A DNA stretch of 64,000 nt. Origin: Anaerolineales bacterium UBA6055. GTDB taxonomy: Bacteria > Chloroflexota > Anaerolineae > Aggregatilineales > Phototrophicaceae. The DNA is taken from contig DIYL01000053.1 of assembly GCA_002428985.1 (NCBI GenBank), positions 295,700 through 359,699 of the forward strand. Reading direction: 5' to 3'. Below, in pieces: positions 17,161-25,505 of the stretch. The notes under the pieces were generated by a model. That model was not told the DNA's origin and did not search any database. It was given only the letters and a program-made list of their open reading frames with translations. How positions within the stretch are numbered: the first letter of the stretch is position 1; every line of letters starts with the position of its first letter. A program made the translations under genes and the position numbers.

Positions 17161-18153
17161 ATGTACAAATCAAATCAAAGAGACAGGGTCGCTATTGCTA
17201 TTGCGACAATTATTCTATTACTACTTAGTATAATTGTCGTAGCGGCACAGGATAATAAGCTGCCCACCGAAGTTATCATTGAGCGTCAAGGACTTGCTCC
17301 TGAAGGTGTTGAGTGGGATGCGTTGAATGAACGCTTTATCGTCGGGTCAATGACTGAAGGTACAGTATTTACCGTCAACGATGATGGCGAGATTACCCCT
17401 TTCATTGAGAATGATTCATTCATTTCTACGGTGGGCATTGAAGTTGATTTTGATAACGAACGTGTATTGGTCGTCAACGCTGATCTAACGGCTTTCTTCG
17501 ATCCATCCCTGCAGGGATTAGCAGCGTTGGGCGCATATGATCTAACCACAGGAGAAGAAATCTTCTACACAGAATTGAATGATCTCAACAGCAGCGAAGA
17601 TGCCAGGTTTCTTGCTAACGATGTTGCTGTTGACCCTGATGGCAATGCCTATGTAACCAATTCCTTCGCACCAGAGATTTATGTAGTTGATCCTTATGGT
17701 AATGCATCTGTCCTGATCAGTGATGAGCGCTTAATCAGCGACTTCCTCGGTTTGAATGGCATTGTATATCATGAAGATGGGTATCTGTTGGTTACGGTTA
17801 CTGGTGGTGCAGAATTGTACAAGATTCCAGTGGATGCGCCCGAAAACATGACACAGGTCGAGGTGGATATTCCATTTGGGGCAGATGGTATGATGTTACT
17901 TGAAGACGGGCGTTTAATCGCTGTTGCTGACTATTTTGATGTGGAAGCTAGCGAGCTAGTCTCAGCGGTGATTGCCGTAGGTAGCGACGACGGTTGGGAA
18001 ACGGCAACATTGCTTGAGACAGTACCAGATGATGGTATCGCAACGACAGCGACAGTCCGCCAGGAGACTATCTACATCATCAATGCGTATCTTAATGACC
18101 TTGAAGCCACACAATATGAAATTAAACAAGTTAATTTCAATTACGAGGAATAG
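17161..18153 (+). CDS. Secreted SMP-30/gluconolactonase-like beta-propeller protein
   Basis: A 330-residue protein. Residues about 10-30 are a signal peptide (VAIAIATIILLLLSIIVVAA), so it is exported. The mature part is a six-bladed propeller of the SMP-30/LRE-like type: APEGVEWDALNERFIVGSMT, then FLANDVAVDPDGNAYVTNSF and FLGLNGIVYHEDGYLLVTVT. The acidic and asparagine positions (E in PEGVEWD, N in LANDVAVD, N in GLNGIVY) match the metal site of gluconolactonases, but the enzymatic activity is not proven. TAAGGAAAAGTC precedes the ATG. A terminator follows at 18251-18286. Confidence 0.78.
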   Translation: MYKSNQRDRVAIAIATIILLLLSIIVVAAQDNKLPTEVIIERQGLAPEGVEWDALNERFIVGSMTEGTVFTVNDDGEITPFIENDSFISTVGIEVDFDNERVLVVNADLTAFFDPSLQGLAALGAYDLTTGEEIFYTELNDLNSSEDARFLANDVAVDPDGNAYVTNSFAPEIYVVDPYGNASVLISDERLISDFLGLNGIVYHEDGYLLVTVTGGAELYKIPVDAPENMTQVEVDIPFGADGMMLLEDGRLIAVADYFDVEASELVSAVIAVGSDDGWETATLLETVPDDGIATTATVRQETIYIINAYLNDLEATQYEIKQVNFNYEE

Positions 18154-18250
18154 AATAAATATGTATACAACCCTTTTGTGGCAATAGCTTACAGCTAAGT
18201 GATAACAATTCTTCTAGCAAATAAGTTTTTAGCGGTGGAATAATCTGCCG

Positions 18251-18286
18251 CTTTTAGTTTCGTTTTAGATAAACTAAAAGGTTTTT
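18251..18286 (+). terminator. Terminator downstream of the SMP-30-like gene
   Basis: CTTTTAGTTT at 18251-18260 pairs with AAACTAAAAG at 18271-18280, followed by GTTTTT. Confidence 0.65.
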
Positions 18287-18397
18287 CACACTTACAAACG
18301 AGATCGGATTGCTAGATTTTTAAACAACAAAAAACTACATTTTCGGATGTCTTAGTTTGTAACAAACTCATTGATGTATTAGCCTATCTATCTGGTT

Positions 18398-18461
18398 TAT
18401 GTGATGCGCTCTATACTGAAATAATTTACCTTGTGTCCAACAGGGTATGACGCATCACATA
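18398..18461. repeat. 11-bp inverted repeat in the gene-free stretch before TniQ
   Basis: TATGTGATGCG at 18398-18408 is exactly inverted as CGCATCACATA at 18451-18461, with 42 bp between. It lies in the 383-bp gene-free region 18154-18536, just past the 3' end of the transposition operon. It may be a terminator-like structure or part of the transposon end. Apart from this, the stretch holds the terminator above and no coding sequence. Confidence 0.5.
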
Positions 18462-18536
18462 GGCAGATGTCGATTTCACAATTTGATACTACTTTAGTAT
18501 GTCGAAATTTTCTCAAAGCTGATAAATTTAAACTTC

Positions 18537-19883
18537 TCATATAAGACTTGGAATACTTCCTCTCAGAGCAAGTCCCTTTGTTCTCTTACCCAGTTTGTAG
18601 CGGATAACAGCAGATTCGTGTTGAGGTTCATCCAACTCAGAGTAGTGATTCAAACGCCTTGGAATTGATCTCAGAAAGAATGGCAAATCAGAAACATACA
18701 CATTCTCACTTGTCTCAGATCCAAGCAAGAGGTCATTGCCCAGTTTACAGTACGGACCGCGCCGTGTGTAAGCAAAACCGCATGAGCACTGAAAATTCCC
18801 GAAAACATGATACTTACCCTTCTTTACCCAAATATTATGGATGCTTCGTTTTAGGAATTTAGGGCATTGGGGATTGAAGCAGTGCCATGGTCCCTCGAAA
18901 AATGGCGATTTATCCAGTTCCACAGCTGTTTTGAAGAATTCCGCTATATCGATACCCAAAAAATTGAGTATCAGCAGGTGATATATTGGCGACGTATATT
19001 CTTCGTTATCAAGATCATAAATGAATCGACCCAGCCAATTGATGCCTTCTTTTACATCTAATACCGCATCAAGTTCATCCAACGGCACACCCTTATAGTG
19101 CAGAGTAAATTTTTGATAGAACTTCTCACGCAATGATAGATTACCAATCGTATCAAATCCTCGTGACTTAAACACAAACAGATACAATTCTTTGAGTTGC
19201 TTCAAATTACATGGTGGAAGTTCAACATTAAAAAGCGAGCTAGATGTCTGTGCTAGCCAAATGTGAAATGATTTATCCTCTTCACTGTGTAAATCAAAGG
19301 TTTCACCTACCAACTCGTCGTTGATGGCTCTCTCAGCGGTAATCATATGCTCTTTCCGTCTACATACAGTACGTGTTTCAACCAGCGATTGCGTCAAAGG
19401 AATCTTGTGCTTAAAGCACATTTTCACATACGGTATCTGATGTCTCACATCCCAGTACGCTTCTCCATACTCTCTTCTTTGATCAGCGACACATTCCCTA
19501 CACAAACAAAGATAAGCAACACTGTTTAGTATTCGGTCAAAAATTTGATGTCTGATTTTTGTACCTACTAGCATCCTATCTAACAATTCTTTGCGGTGGG
19601 AATCAGTCAGAAAATACTTAAAGTATGAATACATCGTGTGCTGATTGATGACCTTTTCTGAATTCAGCCGGTGCCCTGGTGGTAGTTTCGCTTCAAACAC
19701 TTGTAACAATTTGGGGAGCGATAATACACGCAGCAATTGTGGAGCACCAAACATATTACGAGATGCCTTATGCATAGACCAAAAATTGGCACGATGCACA
19801 TATCGTGCCTCAATGTTGTAGAACAACTCAAAGTCATATGTAGATGGAAAATGACCGAATCTGCTATCTGGAATATTGTTCAT
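18537..19883 (-). CDS. tniQ: TniQ family protein (short form), element 1
   Basis: A 448-residue TniQ protein. It begins with a FHSTYDFELFYNIEARY-like N-terminal segment and has the family zinc site CLCRECVADQRREYGEAYWD, then HQIPYVKMCFKHKIPL (CxxC...H...CxxH). A second zinc-binding cluster follows: CFNPQCPKFL, then FQCSCGFAYTRRGPYC. TniQ links the target-selection step to TnsC. It is shorter than the three 625-643-residue TniQ proteins elsewhere in the window and lacks their long C-terminal helix-turn-helix part. This suggests an adaptor rather than a site-specific TnsD. Its ATG overlaps the tnsC stop by one base, so it is translationally coupled. Confidence 0.88.
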   Translation of the reverse strand: MNNIPDSRFGHFPSTYDFELFYNIEARYVHRANFWSMHKASRNMFGAPQLLRVLSLPKLLQVFEAKLPPGHRLNSEKVINQHTMYSYFKYFLTDSHRKELLDRMLVGTKIRHQIFDRILNSVAYLCLCRECVADQRREYGEAYWDVRHQIPYVKMCFKHKIPLTQSLVETRTVCRRKEHMITAERAINDELVGETFDLHSEEDKSFHIWLAQTSSSLFNVELPPCNLKQLKELYLFVFKSRGFDTIGNLSLREKFYQKFTLHYKGVPLDELDAVLDVKEGINWLGRFIYDLDNEEYTSPIYHLLILNFLGIDIAEFFKTAVELDKSPFFEGPWHCFNPQCPKFLKRSIHNIWVKKGKYHVFGNFQCSCGFAYTRRGPYCKLGNDLLLGSETSENVYVSDLPFFLRSIPRRLNHYSELDEPQHESAVIRYKLGKRTKGLALRGSIPSLI

Positions 19884-21517
19884 CAGGCATCAGGTTTCAT
19901 CAAATCCAGCAAAGACAGTGGATCGTGAACGAAGCCCCTGCTTTTAAGGACTTCGTATTTCGATAGTTTCTTTTCTTCCGCGATGCGGTATGCTTCCAGC
20001 ATCCCACCCGGAATCGCTTCGACCTCATAGGTTTTCTGTTTATTTGGCGTAGACTTTGATTTGTTTTTTGATTTACCACGCTTATTGGACTTATTATCTA
20101 TCAGCATCTCCAAATCGCGCATTCGTCTATCAAAATATGATTGAATATATTTCTCTATAAATGTTTCAACATCTACGAGACGCAAATCTTCAGGCTTCAA
20201 ACTCACGTCCTTGCCCATTCGCATATCTGCGAGCTTTGACTGCAGATGCTTAAACCCTTTTGCTGCGATAGTATGTATTAACTCGGGCGTTATTACTTCC
20301 TTTTTTGAACCGTTCGTTCTGCGATTCTGATGTATAACGTGAGTCTGGACCATAATGTATAGTTTGACTAGCAAATCAATAACACCCTGTGTCTCATGGT
20401 ACATCTGTTGGCGAATCTCATCAGTCAGCGGAGTTTCAACTTGTGTATATTGGTAATCCCAAAGAGAATCTAAGAAAAAACTGTACACTGGATCATTTTC
20501 TCGAAACCTTTTCCAATCTAACAAACCTTCTGTTCCGGTCATACGACGAGTAGATGAGAAAGTTGAAAAATCCTCACCACCAAATGATTCCATCCCATCC
20601 CCACTAAAAAATGAATATACACTCTCAGTTCCCACCAACATTACCGTCACACCAGCAGTGTTCAGCAAAGCTTCAAACAATCGCAGTGTACGATATTGAT
20701 CGTGTGATCCCACCATACGTTGTAATTCATCAATACAAATGATGGCAATGTTATGTAGACCAATAACGGTTGCAAAGTTCGCCAGCATAACGTCTACAGT
20801 TCCGCCATATTCTGATGCATAGTCCGTATTTTGGAATTCAAGCAAGCTATCAACAGTACGAAAGAATTCTAGTAATAAAGTACGTAAGCTACCATTTGGT
20901 GGAATCTCTAGGTAAACCCAAACGAGTTGAATAAATCCATCAATCATTCCATGAAGATCGTGTTTATAATTAGTATGAATTATTGTTTGTGGAATGCGTT
21001 TGAGTAGCCGCATCACTGTTGTTGATTTACCCATCCCGCTATCACCAAACAGTAAAATAGCTATTTTGAGTGGATGATTCATTATCGATTCAACCCTAAA
21101 GTCCTGCGAGGATTCTAGGCTTTCAAGAACCAATTTGCCATCAGCATCTACTTCAATCCAATATTCGGAATCTATCGGATTTCTATGTAGCATGCTTAGT
21201 TTAATCGAGTCCATTATTTCAAAAAACAGATCCAGATGGTGCGGAAGTGGCTCAAAGTGATCCAATATCTCCTTACATAGATATATGCGGTCTAAATGAC
21301 TTAACGTGCGTTCAGTATCAGAGTATGGCTTCAGGTTCGCAAGATCAGTCGCCAAAGCTGTCCGATCAGCGATTTTTGGTAAGGCTTCTATCATAGGATT
21401 TCCTGCGTGCGAGTTCTTCTTAGCATCCTCATAATCAGCGCGGGTGAGTTTGCCTCTCACTAATTTCCCATTACGTGTCACTCTACGTTTCATTATCATC
21501 ACCTGAATCTGTGTCAT
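19883..21517 (-). CDS. tnsC: TnsC-like AAA+ transposition regulator, element 1
   Basis: A protein of up to 544 residues with Walker A ILLFGDSGMGKSTTVMRLLK, Walker B IAIICIDELQRM and sensor region VTVMLVGTESVYSFFSGDG. This is the TnsC/TniB layout. TnsC is the ATP-dependent matchmaker between target-bound TniQ and the TnsAB transposase. The start may be the ATG at 21493 (MKRRVTRNGKLVRGKLTRAD), preceded by AGGTGATGATA. The frame is open to 21517 and overlaps the tnsB end. The C-terminal tail is rich in lysine and serine and probably contacts the partners. A decayed homologue lies at 2451-2890. Confidence 0.92.
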   Translation of the reverse strand: MTQIQVMIMKRRVTRNGKLVRGKLTRADYEDAKKNSHAGNPMIEALPKIADRTALATDLANLKPYSDTERTLSHLDRIYLCKEILDHFEPLPHHLDLFFEIMDSIKLSMLHRNPIDSEYWIEVDADGKLVLESLESSQDFRVESIMNHPLKIAILLFGDSGMGKSTTVMRLLKRIPQTIIHTNYKHDLHGMIDGFIQLVWVYLEIPPNGSLRTLLLEFFRTVDSLLEFQNTDYASEYGGTVDVMLANFATVIGLHNIAIICIDELQRMVGSHDQYRTLRLFEALLNTAGVTVMLVGTESVYSFFSGDGMESFGGEDFSTFSSTRRMTGTEGLLDWKRFRENDPVYSFFLDSLWDYQYTQVETPLTDEIRQQMYHETQGVIDLLVKLYIMVQTHVIHQNRRTNGSKKEVITPELIHTIAAKGFKHLQSKLADMRMGKDVSLKPEDLRLVDVETFIEKYIQSYFDRRMRDLEMLIDNKSNKRGKSKNKSKSTPNKQKTYEVEAIPGGMLEAYRIAEEKKLSKYEVLKSRGFVHDPLSLLDLMKPDA

Positions 21518-23777
21518 TTAATTGATGTTTGTTACGTTTTCGGTTTGCTCGAAGTGCATCCAAATCATGATTAGCCGTCTCATCATGACTGGTGTCCCCT
21601 GATTGATCAACGTCATCAGAATTTGCGCTATCAGCTTCATCAAAATTAGGGTGCAGTGCGTTCAGTTGACGTTCATAGTCTTTCTCATCTTGACGATTGT
21701 CCCTAATGCCACTTACAGCCTCAGCCCGACTCACATCAGAGAAATCAGCAGGTGGTACATCATCAATAGTTTTGCGTCGGGATGCACGATACTCTATTTC
21801 TTTTTGCAGATCCTCAGTTTCTGCTTGTGCTTCGGTAATGTCGTCAATAGCTTGTTTGTCGAGTATCTCGTACCATTCATACTCTTGGTAAAGTTCACTA
21901 CTTTGTTTGAGTTGGCATGGTTCGACAATTTCGCCATCATTGTCACATAAATACACGTTGTTTGGGTTGCGCACATCAACTGCAAGGCGAACTGACCATG
22001 TGCCTTGATTTCGGGCTTTCATTTGCCATGCACCTTGCTTAGAAGTCTTGCATTCATAGTACAAAGTCTTATAACGTATCCCTGACGCAGTCACACGCCC
22101 GGATACACGTGGCAGGAGAGCTTTGTACGTATAATCATAGTCAAACTGTTTAAGTGCTCCTACCCGGTTACTCATTCCCCACTCCCACAAATCAATAGGA
22201 ACATTTCTCACACTACTGAGCATCAAATGTTTATCTTGAGGTCTTGCTTTAAATGGACGATGGTTATGGCGTAATATGTACCTAAGCATGATTCTACGAA
22301 ACTCGTGAAGTGTAAATTTTGCATCCAGTCGATAATCACCACTTCCACGCTCGCTACGTGAATAAACATGCCCTGGAATCCATGAAATCAATTCGTTGTT
22401 GAGAACTACAAAATCGTTCTCAACAAGACCTTTCCAATCTGGACGAAATGGTGGCAGTAGTCTTAGGCTACGTACACCTAAAAATTTGAGAAGATTTTTA
22501 GCGTTTTTGCCTGCCATCTCGCCATTATCAGCAACTATCGTGAACGGAAAACCAATGGACGGCCATTCATGTGGCAAAATGATAATGCCATATTGCTGAC
22601 AAAGCTCAACCTTATCCATTGATAGCATCTGGAAAGCCTCTGTAGCACCTAGCCATGAGGGACCCTCTAAAGTGACAGCGAACGCCACAATCATATGTGA
22701 GAACGAATCGCTAATTATGTATATGACTGGTCGCCCTATGATACGCTTTCTATTGAGCTGACTAATCAAATACAAATCACCAATAGTAGCATCAATCTGA
22801 AACTGTGATCCTGGTGCAAATACTTTCTTATTACCTTCCAAAGCACGAAAATCACGTTCGACTCCCGACGCACCATGTTTACTTTCTAGTGAACTCCTAT
22901 AAATTCGCTCCTGTTCTCTAAATTCATAATAAAATGCCTTAAATCGCTCAAACCCTACACGCTTCTCGCGCGGAATGATTTGTGGTACGAGAGAACCATT
23001 TATCACTTCTTTGTGAGTGTAATAGTGATTCTCCAACATTTCGTAAAAGGCATCTTCAAGCTCAATTGGCTCCCCATCCGCTTTTGTTTTCCCTGCCTTT
23101 TTATCTTTTAAAAATTTTTGAATTGCTTCAAGGAAGTTTTCCTCATCTGCAGGGGTTAAGTTGACACCAAAATCTTCTGTCTGTAGTTTTTGCAGTTTAT
23201 GAGGTCTCCCCAATTTTTTGCTACTTTTGCGTTTTTGACCTGGTGCACCACTATTGCCTTTATTGTGATTCATCAGTGCATTTATTTGCATCCCCTCTTG
23301 AAAATACCATGTACACCATTTTTCTAGTGTTTTCCTACCTTTCCCGGTCACGAGCATTGTTGAACGAAGTAATTTGCCTCGTTGTGTAGGATCTGAATAT
23401 CGGAAAATGTCCACTACTAGCGGTTCTATTAGTGACCATCGCTCATCACGCTTCTCGTATAAACGTTTTCTTTTCGAATTTTCTTTGGAGGATTGATCCA
23501 GCCTTTCCACGAACTCTGGAGGTATATCACGTAAAAGAGGGTCGATGGTGGTTGTCCATGCTATTCCATCTCGAATTGCGACCTGATATACCTCTAGATT
23601 CACAATTCGAGGGAATGCTCTCTTGTTATCTCGATCACGATCTATGACACAGACTTCGTCAGGTTCTTTTGGTGTTCGCCCCGATCTTATCGCCAAGATG
23701 CGCTCAGTTTTTATAATTCGATCCGTGTTGTCTGGATCATTCCAATGAACAAGTACATTTTTTGCTACATGTATCAA
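21483..23777 (-). CDS. tnsB: TnsB-like DDE transposase, element 1
   Basis: A 764-residue Mu/Tn7-type integrase. The catalytic triad is visible: D329 in SQFQIDATIGDLYL, D417 in FTIVADNGEM and E453 in DWKGLVENDF. N-terminal helix-turn-helix DNA-binding parts precede it (for example SRSTMLVTGKGRKT-like, then GAPGQKRKSSKKLGRPHKL), and a Mu C-terminal beta-barrel follows. The acidic, asparagine-rich tail (DSANSDDVDQSGD) is the region that in Tn7 contacts TnsC. TnsB cuts the 3' ends and joins them to the target. It lies 9 bp after tnsA and overlaps tnsC by up to 35 bp. Confidence 0.93.
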   Translation of the reverse strand: MIHVAKNVLVHWNDPDNTDRIIKTERILAIRSGRTPKEPDEVCVIDRDRDNKRAFPRIVNLEVYQVAIRDGIAWTTTIDPLLRDIPPEFVERLDQSSKENSKRKRLYEKRDERWSLIEPLVVDIFRYSDPTQRGKLLRSTMLVTGKGRKTLEKWCTWYFQEGMQINALMNHNKGNSGAPGQKRKSSKKLGRPHKLQKLQTEDFGVNLTPADEENFLEAIQKFLKDKKAGKTKADGEPIELEDAFYEMLENHYYTHKEVINGSLVPQIIPREKRVGFERFKAFYYEFREQERIYRSSLESKHGASGVERDFRALEGNKKVFAPGSQFQIDATIGDLYLISQLNRKRIIGRPVIYIISDSFSHMIVAFAVTLEGPSWLGATEAFQMLSMDKVELCQQYGIIILPHEWPSIGFPFTIVADNGEMAGKNAKNLLKFLGVRSLRLLPPFRPDWKGLVENDFVVLNNELISWIPGHVYSRSERGSGDYRLDAKFTLHEFRRIMLRYILRHNHRPFKARPQDKHLMLSSVRNVPIDLWEWGMSNRVGALKQFDYDYTYKALLPRVSGRVTASGIRYKTLYYECKTSKQGAWQMKARNQGTWSVRLAVDVRNPNNVYLCDNDGEIVEPCQLKQSSELYQEYEWYEILDKQAIDDITEAQAETEDLQKEIEYRASRRKTIDDVPPADFSDVSRAEAVSGIRDNRQDEKDYERQLNALHPNFDEADSANSDDVDQSGDTSHDETANHDLDALRANRKRNKHQLNDTDSGDDNET

Positions 23778-23786
23778 AATATCCTC

Positions 23787-24602
23787 CTATGGTAAAAGTT
23801 CAGAAGCAATATACTTGAATGATGGTGGTAGGTGTGCAACAGGACCCAATGTCAAATCCAGAACCCAGCGATAGGTAGCAATCAAGTGATAGGCTACTCG
23901 GAGTGCAACAGGATCAAGGGGGGCAGAAAAATCACGATCTACTTCATGGACAATATCTATTAGAGGTACATCAGGATTACTTAGAACACGACCAGTTAGT
24001 TGCCTCCCAATCATCAGGACTCTATCTTCATCCACACTGTTAAAACCATCTAACTCGAAGTAATTCAAAGTAGTATCGATATTTTCAACATAGTTGTCGC
24101 TGTAATCGCGCTCTGTCATGATTTGATACTCGTCCCACTCATTTCCAAAAGTAGAAAAATAGATGCGTTTCACCTCGAAATTTCTGATGACACGCTCGGT
24201 TTCTAAATCTTTCACATATTTAATTCCTACAGGCTTGAAACGTTTTCTATTATTTTTATAGTAGGTATACACAATATCCACAGTGAGTGGAACTGGTCCC
24301 GTTGGCACCGTGAACCCCAGCTCTTTGTAAATTGCATCTGTTGTAGAGCGATCCAAGACACCGTGCTCACGAATATCGAAAACTGGAGCTAGCGAATCTA
24401 ATATCGAAATATAGATACCTTCCAAATCACTTTGAGCATAATGGTCTCGATTTACAGTATTGCTTCGTATAATGGGTCGGACACTACGAAGTTGTGTATC
24501 GCGGTCTGTATAGAACGGGAAAAAATTCTTTAGGTGACGTGAGAGATCACCCCGTCCCTCATCCTGTCGTCTGCTGACTTCTTTTTTCGAAAGTTTTACC
24601 AT
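23787..24602 (-). CDS. tnsA: TnsA-like endonuclease, element 1
   Basis: A 271-residue protein with a restriction-type nuclease core. The probable catalytic residues are E61 (SDLEGIYISIL), D109 (PLTVDIVYTY) and K128 (VGIKYVKDLE), in the E-D-K order and spacing of Tn7 TnsA. A C-terminal winged-helix region follows (ALRVAYHLIATYRWVLDLTL). TnsA cuts the non-transferred 5' strand, so with TnsB it would allow cut-and-paste movement. It is upstream of tnsB in the operon. Confidence 0.88.
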   Translation of the reverse strand: MVKLSKKEVSRRQDEGRGDLSRHLKNFFPFYTDRDTQLRSVRPIIRSNTVNRDHYAQSDLEGIYISILDSLAPVFDIREHGVLDRSTTDAIYKELGFTVPTGPVPLTVDIVYTYYKNNRKRFKPVGIKYVKDLETERVIRNFEVKRIYFSTFGNEWDEYQIMTERDYSDNYVENIDTTLNYFELDGFNSVDEDRVLMIGRQLTGRVLSNPDVPLIDIVHEVDRDFSAPLDPVALRVAYHLIATYRWVLDLTLGPVAHLPPSFKYIASELLP

Positions 24603-24635
24603 CTTCTATCTCCTATATCACTGCAACTCCAGACA

Positions 24636-24875
24636 TTATTCATTGGATTCGTCATCAAACTCATCTGCATCAATGACATACAAATCGAATATTGTTGCAT
24701 CAATCTGTATAACTTGTAGTCTTCCACGATCTGCGAAGATCTGTGCTGGTATCCCCTGTATTTGTGACCACTGCTCAGAAGTTTTCATAGTCTGTGCCTC
24801 AATCAATAGAAATTCATCTCCGAGAACAGAGCGTAAGATGTATTCATATGTTGGATTTGGTGGGATCTGCGTCAA
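24636..24875 (-). CDS. Small acidic protein in Tn7-like operon 1, unknown
   Basis: A 79-residue acidic protein, not recognised. It contains YEYILRSVLGDEFLLIEAQT and RLQVIQIDATIFDLYVIDAD and ends DADEFDDESNE. The start is a TTG overlapping the upstream stop as TTGA, which indicates translational coupling. It sits between an unknown gene and tnsA. Element 2 has no counterpart in this position. It could be an accessory transposition or regulatory factor. Confidence 0.6.
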   Translation of the reverse strand: MTQIPPNPTYEYILRSVLGDEFLLIEAQTMKTSEQWSQIQGIPAQIFADRGRLQVIQIDATIFDLYVIDADEFDDESNE

Positions 24876-25231
24876 CCTTGCCTATCAGCTATATTCTGAA
24901 TTTTGAAACTCAATGGAGCGATCTGAATTTTGCTAATCTCATTTCTATCGATCACCATGCCCCAATGAATATGTAACAACATTGATGCGCTCATGTAGCT
25001 GCTTCTATTCGATATCGAAGCAAGCGAGATTGTATCTGTAGATTTAGACCTCTCAACCTCCTCTGACTTGTTGTCCATCACAGAAAACTTGTGCCCAGTT
25101 ATATGACTAAACAACTCAAAAATTTTGTGCTGAGCCTCCACAGACACACTGGCACGATACATTAAGTTATCGATACGCAGACCAAATGGAATTTGATCTG
25201 CAAACGCGATTAAATACTTATTCGCTCTCAT
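24872..25231 (-). CDS. Unknown protein in Tn7-like operon 1
   Basis: About 119 residues starting MRANKYLIAFADQIPFGLRI. It contains YRASVSVEAQHKIFELFSHI, then TGHKFSV, and a serine-rich middle. No family is recognised. The ATG at 25231 lies 14 bp inside the end of the RHH gene and follows GAAAGAGATGAGAC; the frame is open further upstream to 25372 but that part is antisense-like and overlaps the RHH gene. Tight overlaps on both sides (RHH gene upstream, TTGA with the next gene) place it in the same operon as tnsABC-tniQ. Confidence 0.65.
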   Translation of the reverse strand: MRANKYLIAFADQIPFGLRIDNLMYRASVSVEAQHKIFELFSHITGHKFSVMDNKSEEVERSKSTDTISLASISNRSSYMSASMLLHIHWGMVIDRNEISKIQIAPLSFKIQNIADRQG

Positions 25232-25436
25232 CTGTCTCATCTCTTTCACTTTTAGAAATGAGTTGGTTAATTGCCTGTATGCAGAAATTACGTACGAGTG
25301 CGCTCTCAGAAATTCCGTAGCTGTGTGCAATCGAACGTAGCTGCGCTTTCTGAATTTCAGTAACACGCACATTGATTGACTGGCTGTATTCTGGTTGTTG
25401 ACCAGAATCAGGTGGTTCGAATTGAATCGGTTGCAT
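25218..25436 (-). CDS. Ribbon-helix-helix protein, first gene of Tn7-like operon 1
   Basis: A 72-residue protein with a ribbon strand YSQSINVRVTEIQKAQLRSI and helices HSYGISESALVRNFCIQAIN. This is the CopG/Arc-type fold, which usually binds operator DNA as a dimer. It is the promoter-proximal gene of the transposition operon and is divergent from the 469-residue gene at 25506, with only 69 bp between them. It is therefore a likely autorepressor of transposition, and possibly of the divergent gene. Element 2 has the same arrangement. Confidence 0.8.
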   Translation of the reverse strand: MQPIQFEPPDSGQQPEYSQSINVRVTEIQKAQLRSIAHSYGISESALVRNFCIQAINQLISKSERDETDESE

Positions 25437-25505
25437 ATTTACTCCAGATCGTTAAGTAATTAATTTGTTTCGTTCACAGCATAGATTGGAATAGAATATG
25501 GATGG

